A stretch of 5,150 bases of DNA from a bacterium. Lineage in GTDB: Bacteria; Armatimonadota; Chthonomonadetes; Chthonomonadales; Chthonomonadaceae. The translations under genes were made by a program, and so were the position numbers. Position 1 is the first letter of the stretch; the number at the start of each line of letters is the position of its first letter. Of this stretch, positions 1-5,150 are shown piece after piece. The notes below the pieces were generated by a model. It ran no database searches. It was not told where the DNA came from and worked only from the letters and a program-made list of their open reading frames with translations. The DNA lies in the NCBI GenBank assembly GCA_021805405.1, contig JAJZFK010000450.1:13736-18885 (forward strand), written 5' to 3'.

Positions 1-251
1 AGCTTTGGCTGCCTGTCGGTGTGAAGGCGCGGTCCAACGTACGCCTCCACTCCGAGCACAGGCTTTACACCTGCCTCCTGGCACTTCACATAGAAGTCAC
101 CTACTCCAAACATGACACCGTGGTCTGTTAGGGCAAGTGCGGGCATCTCCATCTCGGCAGCACGCTTAATGAGCTGGCCCAGTTTGTTGGCACCATCCAG
201 AAGGCTAAACTCCGAATGGCAATGTAAATGTACGAAGTCACTACTAGTCAT
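1..251 (-). CDS. dnaE: DNA polymerase III subunit alpha (DnaE), N-terminal fragment with PHP domain; truncated by window edge
   Basis: This is the first 83 codons of the replicative polymerase catalytic subunit; the rest (usually about 1,100 residues in total) lies beyond the left edge. The frame begins MTSSDFVHLHCHSEFSLLDG and shows the two hallmark PHP-domain metal motifs: the HxH of HLHCHSEFSLLDG (His10, His12) and LTDHG (residues 41-45, Asp43/His44). GVKPVLGVEAYV follows at about residues 61-72. These segments are diagnostic of DnaE-type alpha subunits. The intact PHP ligands fit DnaE proteins in which this domain binds metal and can proofread 3'-5', but only two motifs are visible, so activity is inference. 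The ATG at 249-251 is the only plausible start: no in-frame ATG, GTG or TTG lies in the 39 bases upstream. The ribosome binding site is weak (AAGG about 13 nt upstream). The gene is divergent from the DinB-like gene. Confidence 0.93.
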   Translation of the reverse strand, partial: MTSSDFVHLHCHSEFSLLDGANKLGQLIKRAAEMEMPALALTDHGVMFGVGDFYVKCQEAGVKPVLGVEAYVGPRLHTDRQPK

Positions 252-385
252 ATTGAGACAGACGCCTTTTGCATAACAAGAGTCCCCCCGGTAAATGAGA
301 TAATTTAACCCGCTTTCGAAAACAGATTCGTTACGACGCGCAGGATACCGACCAGAATTGAACAACGCCAAAGGGAACGGCTTCT

Positions 386-415
386 ATTCTAGCGCGTAAC
401 CAGGCTCTGTTTCAA
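386..415 (-). promoter_or_regulatory. Putative sigma70/sigmaA-type promoter of dnaE
   Basis: Reading the minus strand, TTGAAA (plus-strand 410-415; 5 of 6 to TTGACA) is followed after 18 nt by TAGAAT (plus-strand 386-391; 5 of 6 to TATAAT). It points toward dnaE and would start transcription near position 379, giving a leader of about 128 nt. Both boxes are good and the spacer is within the normal 16-18 range. No experimental start is known, and a nearer promoter cannot be excluded. Confidence 0.5.
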
Positions 416-451
416 GCAGACAAAATTGCGATCAACCTGTTTCACCAGACA
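407..451. repeat. Near-perfect 15/16-nt direct repeat overlapping the dnaE -35 box
   Basis: CTGTTTCAAGCAGACA (407-422) recurs as CTGTTTCACCAGACA (437-451). Eight bases match at the start and six at the end, with one base fewer in the middle. The copies start 30 bp apart, close to three helical turns, so they face the same side of the helix. Each copy is also a rough dyad, TGTTT-N5-AGACA or TGTTT-N4-AGACA (4 of 5 complementary pairs). The left copy covers the -35 hexamer of the predicted dnaE promoter, so a repressor or activator operator pair is a reasonable inference. The regulator is unknown. Confidence 0.45.
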
Positions 452-624
452 TCGATACCGCCAACCTGCGGTTGTTGACCCGTATGCCCCCTAAAACTCG
501 CAACTGCTTGTGTTAAGGTAAAATTCGGTGAGCAGCTGTTAAACGCAATGTGAAACTTTGACTACCGGCATGCCCTGGCTACACGGCTTATTTGTTCAGG
601 TAAATCGTTACAACTTTAGTTTAC

Positions 625-632
625 GGGGAGGT
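625..632 (+). promoter_or_regulatory. Strong ribosome binding site deciding the GTG start of the DinB-like gene
   Basis: GGGGAGGT contains a full GGAGG core (627-631) that ends 6 nt before the GTG at 638. The ideal spacing fixes this non-ATG start. The next in-frame Met is codon 52, past the first metal-binding His, so it cannot be the true start. Confidence 0.8.
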
Positions 633-637
633 TAACA

Positions 638-1141
638 GTGTTTGAAAGTTACCTTAGTTTTCTTGACTTGGCGTATTATGAGGCCACGTTTGCCTTTCAG
701 GATCTAGAGGACAACAAGGTTTGGAAGCGGCCAACCGACCGCGTTCTCTCTATTGGTGAGTTGGCGGGGCATATTGCCTTTTGGGAAGCAATGAAATTTG
801 CAGGTACCAATGGGGAAATGGATCCTGCAAAGTGTATTGTGAGTGGCCCGCTGATTGATATCCGGTTTCAGTACTACACCACATCGCTTGAGTCTACGCC
901 TGCGCAGGTTCACATGGAGATGGGAGCACACCAGGTCTGCTCCGAATTGCTGCGCGTACACAACGAGGCAGTAGCTCATTTAAGATCACTAAACGTTGAC
1001 CTCACAAGCAATGTGCCAGGGTGGCCGGATAATGCAACTTACGACTCGTTTCTGAAATATGCCACGTTCCACGCAAGTTACCATGTTGGCCAGATGTATT
1101 CCGTGCGCCAGATGCTTGGCGACGTACCACCCGACAACTAA
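638..1141 (+). CDS. DinB/YfiT-like metal-dependent four-helix-bundle protein
   Basis: This 167-residue protein has the length and pattern of the DinB-like superfamily (DinB/YfiT/DUF664/mycothiol-dependent maleylpyruvate isomerase N-terminal fold). The expected metal triad is visible. One His lies in the second-helix motif IGELAGHIAFWE (His45), and two more are spaced by four in FHASYHVGQMYSVRQML (His145 and His149), followed by the family's Gly-Gln and Arg. Members bind a divalent metal; some are thiol-S-transferases or hydrolases that use bacillithiol or mycothiol, and most have no known substrate. There is no signal peptide or membrane segment, so it is probably cytoplasmic. Despite the family name, nothing here shows DNA-damage induction. 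Translation starts at GTG behind a strong GGAGG. The gene stands alone, divergent from dnaE, and ends in TAA. The family call is firm; the reaction is unknown. Confidence 0.85.
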   Translation: MFESYLSFLDLAYYEATFAFQDLEDNKVWKRPTDRVLSIGELAGHIAFWEAMKFAGTNGEMDPAKCIVSGPLIDIRFQYYTTSLESTPAQVHMEMGAHQVCSELLRVHNEAVAHLRSLNVDLTSNVPGWPDNATYDSFLKYATFHASYHVGQMYSVRQMLGDVPPDN

Positions 1142-1186
1142 GGTATTCCCGTTGGCTCTTCCCTGCGAGTTTCGTTGGTGCCTTGG

Positions 1187-1239
1187 CCAAAAACCGCGGT
1201 AATACGGTGCCGTTTATTCATCGACATCACGGTTTTTGG
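1187..1239. repeat. Perfect 10-bp inverted repeat with 33-nt loop
   Basis: CCAAAAACCG (1187-1196) is the exact reverse complement of CGGTTTTTGG (1230-1239). The left arm is joined to the palindrome TTGGCCAA (1183-1190) and overlaps CCGCGG (1194-1199). The loop contains a smaller ACGG/CCGT pairing (1204-1213). It begins 46 nt after the DinB-like stop. No U-run follows on either strand, so it is not a classic intrinsic terminator. It could be an mRNA 3'-end stabilising hairpin, a protein-binding site, or the ends of a tiny decayed element. Confidence 0.45.
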
Positions 1240-1354
1240 ATCAACTCTAGGATACGACAATTACGTGAATTGACTGATCATCCCCGCGGTGTGAACCACG
1301 CTGTGCGGTGGCTGCATTTGTAAGTACTCATAAACGATTGGAGAATTCATCTCA

Positions 1355-1689
1355 ATGCCCGAAAGCACTTCAATCGGTTTTGTTGGACGGTAGGTTGGCG
1401 GGCAATATCATGCTAAGACACGTGAAGCAACATTACGCGATGAATTGCTCGCAAGGGTGATTGCGCTCCTGGTACTGGCTACTTAGGCTACAGAACATAG
1501 GAGGAGCACGGTATGTAGAAACCGGCAGTTCTGGTCGCCGTACGGTAGGCAATTACCTGTAAAGAACGGCTGTATATCCTACAGGAACCCGCTTATCAAT
1601 CTGGTGACGCCTATGGAATACCGTTGCACAGCATAACCTGGTGTATTTCGCAACATCTTCGCTCGATCAAGATGGATCGGATTCAATGA
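1355..1689 (+). pseudogene. Possible relic of one or two small genes, interrupted by TAG codons
   Basis: Frame A begins at the ATG at 1355 behind GGAG (1340-1343, 11-nt spacer). It reads MPESTSIGFVGR, meets TAG at 1391, continues open as VGGQYHAKTREATLRDELLA and further, then meets TAG at 1484. After that, a perfect AGGAGG (1499-1504) sits 8 nt before an ATG at 1513 whose second codon is TAG. Frame B then reads KPAVLVAVR, TAG (1546-1548), and 46 further open codons to TGA at 1687-1689. The IGFVG...GGQYHAK stretch faintly recalls the nucleotide-binding start of Gfo/Idh/MocA oxidoreductases, but the glycine motif is broken. Open runs this long occur by chance at this GC content, so the call is speculative. 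Confidence 0.2.
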
Positions 1690-1693
1690 CCCG

Positions 1694-2677
1694 CTAGCGG
1701 TGCAGCCCGCCCGAGCCGCCCTTCGCTACGTTTGCTATTTCGTCATGGGTTGCAAGCAGTAGGTCGCCAGCATACATGTGCTTCAGTGCAGCCATCGCTA
1801 TTCCGTACTCAAGGCCCATCTGCATATTGTCATGCAGTACGCCGTAAAGCACACCAGCAGCGAATGCGTCGCCAGCGCCCAGCCGGTCTACGATATGGCC
1901 AAGCGAGCGGCCCGGCGTATGGTAAGCGCTCTCGCCACTTAGTGCGTACGCTCCGCTTGCGCCGCATGTAAGAACTGCGGCAGGTACTCCCGTAGTGTTG
2001 CAAAGTGCTTTCACAACATCGCCTCCGTCCCCTACCAATCCATAGAGAATATCGGCGTCCTCCTTTGTACATATCAGGAGGTTGACGTACGACATTAGTT
2101 CCTGAAGCGTGGTGCGCGCCTCGTTGGCACCCCATAGGCGTGAGCGATAGTTAACGTCAAAAGTGATGTATACACCCATTTCCGCAGCGCGCGCAAGGGC
2201 ATCTTTCGTGAAGGCAGCGCACGAGGATCCAAGCGCGGGAGTAATTCCCGAGAGGTGCAAAAGGCGTGTTGCAGCTAATGCATCAGCGGAAATGTCCCCG
2301 GGCTGCAAGTGCGATGCGGAGGAGTTTCCCCTATCGTAAAGCACGGTAGTGGGGCGTGGTGCGCTGCCATACTCCACGTAGAACAGGCCCGCGCGACCGA
2401 CGTGTTCAGGCTCCCAGATAACCTGGCTAATATCAACCTGCCAGCGCCTCATCTCACCAGAAATCCGCCTACCCGGGCCAGAATTGGGAAGGCGCGATCC
2501 CCAGGCAACGCGCGCTCCCAGGCGAGCTAACGCGACTGCCATGTTAGACTCCGAACCCGCCACGCGAAGATGCAGGGTATCAGTATCTTCTAACGGCGAG
2601 CCGAAGTCAGGGTGAAGCCGCAGCATTGTTTCGCCAAAGGTGAGCACATCCCACTTGTGTGGCTGGTCTCGTTTCAT
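1694..2677 (-). CDS. kdgK: PfkB-family sugar kinase, probable 2-dehydro-3-deoxygluconokinase (KDG kinase)
   Basis: This 327-residue cytoplasmic kinase probably phosphorylates 2-keto-3-deoxygluconate with ATP to KDPG, the step before aldol cleavage to pyruvate and glyceraldehyde-3-phosphate. Visible motifs are FGETMLRL (14-21), the sugar-binding AGSESNMAVALARLG (40-54), GRRISGEMRR (69-78), FDVNYRSRLW (173-182) and the PfkB signature 2 DRLGAGDAFAAG (264-275) with catalytic Asp270. FDVNYR.RLW and the C-terminal AALKH...GD (296-305) are typical of KDG kinases rather than ribokinase or fructokinase. Length is normal. I chose the ATG at 2675-2677 because GAGG lies 5 nt upstream. An in-frame TTG at 2716 would add 13 unconserved residues and overlap the upstream gene. 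The gene follows the secreted hydrolase by 22 nt on the same strand, so the two are probably cotranscribed. It ends in TAG inside the palindrome CCGCTAGCGG. Specificity for KDG over a related keto-deoxy or hexose sugar is inferred. Confidence 0.83.
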   Translation of the reverse strand: MKRDQPHKWDVLTFGETMLRLHPDFGSPLEDTDTLHLRVAGSESNMAVALARLGARVAWGSRLPNSGPGRRISGEMRRWQVDISQVIWEPEHVGRAGLFYVEYGSAPRPTTVLYDRGNSSASHLQPGDISADALAATRLLHLSGITPALGSSCAAFTKDALARAAEMGVYITFDVNYRSRLWGANEARTTLQELMSYVNLLICTKEDADILYGLVGDGGDVVKALCNTTGVPAAVLTCGASGAYALSGESAYHTPGRSLGHIVDRLGAGDAFAAGVLYGVLHDNMQMGLEYGIAMAALKHMYAGDLLLATHDEIANVAKGGSGGLHR

Positions 2678-2682
2678 GGTGG

Positions 2683-2686
2683 CCTC
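2683..2686 (-). promoter_or_regulatory. Ribosome binding site of the sugar kinase, deciding its ATG start
   Basis: On the minus strand GAGG is followed by 5 nt (CCACC) and the ATG at 2677. It lies in the 22-nt gap after the hydrolase stop codon. This supports the shorter, non-overlapping kinase start over the TTG at 2716. Confidence 0.6.
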
Positions 2687-2699
2687 GACGTCTACGGCG

Positions 2700-5024
2700 C
2701 TATTTGCCGGCTGCAACTGGCAGCAGTTTCACTGCAATGTCTGTGTACAGACCTGGCAGCCTAACATGAAGCAACTTGCCCACCGTGTGAAGTGTTGGTC
2801 CCTTCTGGGTGTTTTCGGTTGAGGTGTTAACGTACTCCACTGAGTATGTGCCGGGTTTCAACCCCATCACCGCAACTTCCGACGGCGGACAGGGTGAAAT
2901 TGCCTGATGTTTGTACACAGCCATCCACGTATGGGCAGCGTTGTGTACCCACAGAAATGCCTCACGACTGTTGGTCATACCGTAAACCTGCAAATTGGGG
3001 TACGCGCTACTGCGATAGTGGGTGATGTTAATGCTAGAAAAGTCCAGCCAGTCGCCCTTTGGCACCTTCACCGTAACGGTATGTTTGCCCGCCGGAATGT
3101 GCACATCAAATTCTTTGTCGAACGTTGCCAGGTATATGTTGTACTGTTTCTCGAAGGTAGTGCTTTTGTACGCAGGATTACCACTGGCAGGTGGTGCGGC
3201 GACGTAAGTCTTACTGAACGCACTCACTCCATCCACATCAGCTTCAAGTGTAACGCTATTGGATACCTGGTTTAACCGCATTTGAAGCACACTGGGGTGC
3301 GGGCAGTCTACGTGCAGGATAAGTGGCTGATGAAGGTCTGGCTTGGATGGCGAAAAGAGATATTGGGGTAGCGTGCCCGTTACCTTGCCGCTGGTTTTAA
3401 TGGTGACATTGGGTGAAGGAGCCTTGCCCCAACCCAGGGTTGGAACGAGGTGTAGTGTCTCATAGGTTGCAGATTTTTCTAATGCCCTTGGTGATTCGGT
3501 ATCGGCAGGATGCCATACTCCACTATTCCACGGAATACTTTTGACGAATTTCGCTACGGGAGCCCACACATGGTAGAGGTTCAGCGGTTCGACGTAGCTG
3601 TCCCACCACCATATCATAGCGGTTCCAGCGTCGCCGCTAGATACTGCTGCCCACATTGCGTTATGAAGATTGACCGCTTTGCCCTGCGGGTCATAAGGGG
3701 TATCAGGCTTGCGCCAGTCTATCCCAAATTCAGCCATAAGATGCGGTTTGCCATATTTCAGGCTGGATACTGCGTCATCGTGCACCACTGGTGCAAAATC
3801 CGGTAGGTTACCCTCCCCGTAGTTGTGCGACATAGTGAAATCGACACCTGGTAGGTGCCATATAGAGTCATCACCATAAGTGGTACTCACAAGGTGGTTC
3901 TGGGGATCTGCGGGTGCGCCAGAATATGAGCCAAGTCCCTTAAGGTAATCGCTCATGGTCTTCATCCACGACGTCGTGGGGTGTGCTTCGTTAAAAAATT
4001 CCCATCCAAACAGGTTGGTGCGCCATCCATACCTCGCGGCCATATAGCGCAGCCTGTTTTCATATATCCTGCGGGCAATAGGATTGCTCCAGAAGTCTGT
4101 AGGCGTTGCACACGGTCCACCATTCACCTGGTTGTAGGGATTCTTGGGCCATGCGCCTTCGCCCCAGTACCCACCTGTTACAAACTCTCCGTAGGTACCC
4201 ATGGTGACCATAACGTTAAGGCCGCTTTGCTGGGCAAGATCGAGTATGCGTCCTATTTCCCACGCTTTTGCAAGGCTGTAGTAACCTATTCCGTGGTGAT
4301 GAACATAATGCCCCGAAGAAGGAGGTGTACCTGTCCATTCAATATTGTTGCTGGTAGCCATCCACAACCTGATCCAGTTACCACCTGCGTTGTGCAGTTT
4401 GCTCATCCAGGTCTCAAAGCCAGCAGGAGTGTAGTTTGGTGACCAGCACATATCCTCGCCCACGGGGATAAAGACTTTGCCGTTGCTATGCGCAAACAGG
4501 AGAGGATTTTTGGCATCCCTCGTAATGAAACCCTTGCTGGAAGACGGAGTACAGCGAAACTTTGCAGAGGAGAGTGTCACGTCGCCGGTGGGTTCGGTAG
4601 CCTTTACTGTATACCGCCAGATTCCTACCTGGGTGGGTGCAAAACGAATGAGCCATACCGGCGGCCCAGTCACAGCACCTGGCGTGCCGTCTGGCTGACC
4701 ATGGAACGGCTGGTAGAGAAAGCCGGGAACATGCACCACTTTGCCATCGGGTGCCATGAAATTTCCCTCTACATCGATCTGCCGGGGGTCAAATGGGTTT
4801 GTTGCATCGGTTTTAAGATCCAGCGTGAGCTGAAAGAGATGATACCTGCCGACGGACGTTCGATTTGGCACAGCGGTGCGCAGGTTCAGACGTGGAATTA
4901 GCTGAAGCTGCCCCTGCTGCGCGGCGGTTGCGTGAATTTTAGCCGCGTGCATGGTGATGCCTGGCGCGGCGGTGGCAACGCGCGCCGCGAATAAGGTGAG
5001 TAGAGCGATTGTTCCGTATTTCAT
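2700..5024 (-). CDS. Secreted DUF5060-type glycoside hydrolase with clan-A-like TIM barrel and C-terminal beta-domains
   Basis: This 774-residue exported protein probably hydrolyses a polysaccharide or oligosaccharide. Residues 1-19 form a signal peptide (Lys2, hydrophobic core, ATA-AP cleavage site near 19/20). Residues about 55-158 resemble the Ig-like DUF5060 domain: GRYHLFQLTLDL, then NPFDP, GFLYQPF and RFAPTQVGIWRYTV. Residues about 170-500 form a cellulase-like (beta/alpha)8 barrel with NWIRLWM (216-222), GWEFFNEAH (340-348) carrying the likely acid/base Glu346 after Asn345, SHNYGEG (399-405), HLMAEFG (428-434) carrying the likely nucleophile Glu432, and MIWWWDSY (470-477). Residues about 565-670 look like a beta-sandwich, possibly carbohydrate-binding. 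Residues about 685-770 resemble the small C-terminal beta-domain of DUF4038/DUF5060 proteins (LKPGTYSVEYVNT). It is the first gene of a two-gene operon with the KDG kinase. Substrate and CAZy family are not determinable here; the hydrolase fold is well supported. Confidence 0.82.
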   Translation of the reverse strand: MKYGTIALLTLFAARVATAAPGITMHAAKIHATAAQQGQLQLIPRLNLRTAVPNRTSVGRYHLFQLTLDLKTDATNPFDPRQIDVEGNFMAPDGKVVHVPGFLYQPFHGQPDGTPGAVTGPPVWLIRFAPTQVGIWRYTVKATEPTGDVTLSSAKFRCTPSSSKGFITRDAKNPLLFAHSNGKVFIPVGEDMCWSPNYTPAGFETWMSKLHNAGGNWIRLWMATSNNIEWTGTPPSSGHYVHHHGIGYYSLAKAWEIGRILDLAQQSGLNVMVTMGTYGEFVTGGYWGEGAWPKNPYNQVNGGPCATPTDFWSNPIARRIYENRLRYMAARYGWRTNLFGWEFFNEAHPTTSWMKTMSDYLKGLGSYSGAPADPQNHLVSTTYGDDSIWHLPGVDFTMSHNYGEGNLPDFAPVVHDDAVSSLKYGKPHLMAEFGIDWRKPDTPYDPQGKAVNLHNAMWAAVSSGDAGTAMIWWWDSYVEPLNLYHVWAPVAKFVKSIPWNSGVWHPADTESPRALEKSATYETLHLVPTLGWGKAPSPNVTIKTSGKVTGTLPQYLFSPSKPDLHQPLILHVDCPHPSVLQMRLNQVSNSVTLEADVDGVSAFSKTYVAAPPASGNPAYKSTTFEKQYNIYLATFDKEFDVHIPAGKHTVTVKVPKGDWLDFSSINITHYRSSAYPNLQVYGMTNSREAFLWVHNAAHTWMAVYKHQAISPCPPSEVAVMGLKPGTYSVEYVNTSTENTQKGPTLHTVGKLLHVRLPGLYTDIAVKLLPVAAGK

Positions 5025-5150
5025 AGGGTAAACAGCCCCTTTCTCTCTGGGCGCAGGAAGGTATACCGGCGCTCGTGCAAACTGAAGTTTTTAGCCGCCT
5101 GACGCCCAATGCAGGCCGACGTACCGCGTGAAATTAAACACTGTGCAATC
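5025..5150. other. Upstream flank of the hydrolase operon; no gene established
   Basis: Apart from the ribosome binding site, nothing certain is visible. On the minus strand two frames are open from the window edge. One ends in TAA after 19 codons, at about 5091-5093. The other runs about 42 codons to a TGA that overlaps the hydrolase start as ATGA (TGA at 5021-5023). Either could be the end of an upstream gene or chance. A TATACC at about 5058-5063 on this strand lacks a good -35 at the right distance. Confidence 0.35.
5036..5042 (-). promoter_or_regulatory. Probable ribosome binding site of the hydrolase gene, with long spacing
   Basis: On the minus strand AAAGGGG lies 11 nt before the ATG at 5024, slightly longer than the usual 5-9 nt. 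No better site is nearer. The ATG is well placed because a textbook signal peptide starts immediately after it. Confidence 0.45.

Larger units (their letters stand above)
252..637. other. Divergent intergenic region between dnaE and the DinB-like gene
   Basis: No protein-coding frame here has family-like sequence or a credible ribosome binding site, and I see no RNA gene. The region contains the putative dnaE promoter, a 15/16-nt direct repeat (407-422 and 437-451), and a small CAACC-TGC-GGTTG stem-loop (462-474). A convincing promoter for the rightward gene is not visible. The best match is TTGACT (558-563), 16 nt before TACACG (580-585), which is poor at the -10. The dnaE leader predicted from its promoter would be about 130 nt. 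Confidence 0.6.
1142..1693. other. Long gene-poor interval between the convergent DinB-like gene and sugar kinase gene
   Basis: About 550 bases with no intact gene that I can support on either strand. Contents are a perfect 10-bp inverted repeat at 1187-1239; two short plus-strand frames with ribosome-binding-site-like sequence but internal TAG codons (1355-1486 and 1513-1689); and a small stem CTGTA-TATCC-TACAG at 1570-1584, whose right arm can also pair with CCTGTA at 1556-1561. No T-tract-backed terminator is obvious for either flanking gene, although they converge here and termination is expected in this interval. Confidence 0.6.

Noticed and set aside
437..452. CTGT-N8-ACAT resembling a LexA SOS box near dnaE
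   Set aside because: The last half-site is imperfect, the centre is not AT-rich, and the more striking pattern is the direct repeat it belongs to. No basis for calling SOS control.
704..1190. Minus-strand open frames over the DinB-like gene and its downstream edge
   Set aside because: They oppose a well-supported gene with a strong ribosome binding site and an intact metal triad, and their translations show no domain-like pattern.
1194..1274. A 14-nt match to the universal 16S rRNA segment CCGCGGTAATACGG (1194-1207), with GAATTGAC (1267-1274) also resembling a conserved 16S stretch
   Set aside because: The two 16S landmarks should be about 390 nt apart but lie only about 75 nt apart here, and the sequence around them does not match rRNA. 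I treat this as coincidence rather than an rRNA fragment.
1142..1622. GGTATTCC (1142-1149) and GGAATACC (1615-1622) as terminal inverted repeats of a mobile element
   Set aside because: An 8-bp inverted match is expected about once or twice by chance in this interval. There is no transposase and no target-site duplication.
1664..1679. CGATC-N6-GATCG hairpin downstream of the kinase gene as a terminator
   Set aside because: The stem is only five base pairs and no T-run follows it on the minus strand.
2678..2716. Upstream TTG start (2716) for the sugar kinase
   Set aside because: It would overlap the hydrolase 3' end and add 13 residues ahead of the family's usual start. The ATG at 2677 has GAGG at 5-nt spacing.
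3981..4901. Long plus-strand open frames opposite the hydrolase gene (for example 3981-4442 and 4488-4901)
   Set aside because: They lie antisense to a protein with a clear signal peptide and catalytic motifs, have no family-like sequence, and are best explained as shadows of its codon use.

Overview
The window looks like ordinary chromosomal DNA from a free-living, saccharolytic bacterium of roughly 50% GC. The gene types present are the N-terminus of a PHP-domain DnaE, a DinB-like metalloprotein, a secreted DUF5060-type glycosidase and a 2-keto-3-deoxygluconate (KDG) kinase. This mix recalls Armatimonadota or a similar polysaccharide-degrading lineage. That placement is an inference from gene content and protein style, not a match to any genome. 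I see no CRISPR array, transposase, integrase, phage gene or RNA gene.

Layout, left to right. Positions 1-251 (minus) are the first 83 codons of DNA polymerase III alpha (dnaE), cut by the window edge. Positions 252-637 are a divergent intergenic region. It holds a good sigma70-type promoter for dnaE and a near-perfect 15/16-nt direct repeat, one copy of which lies on that promoter's -35 box. Positions 638-1141 (plus) are a DinB/YfiT-like four-helix protein with its His triad intact and a strong ribosome binding site. Positions 1142-1693 are about 550 bases with no convincing gene. They contain a perfect 10-bp inverted repeat (1187-1196 / 1230-1239) and two short amber-interrupted reading frames with ribosome-binding-site-like sequence, possibly gene relics. 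Positions 1694-2677 (minus) are a KDG-kinase-type PfkB sugar kinase, and 2700-5024 (minus) are a secreted clan-A-like glycoside hydrolase. Only 22 nt separate these two. The last 126 bases are the upstream flank of the hydrolase.

The hydrolase and kinase form a two-gene operon read right to left: an exported enzyme attacks a polysaccharide or oligosaccharide, and a cytoplasmic kinase phosphorylates a KDG-like acid sugar for entry into central metabolism. This would fit uronic-acid-containing glycans, but no lyase, transporter or aldolase is in the window, so the substrate is unproven. dnaE and the DinB-like gene share an intergenic region but have no evident functional link. I do not see clear evidence of a wholly new system. 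The points most worth following up are the phased repeat at the dnaE promoter, the TAG-interrupted frames at 1355-1689, and the unassigned catalytic family of the hydrolase.
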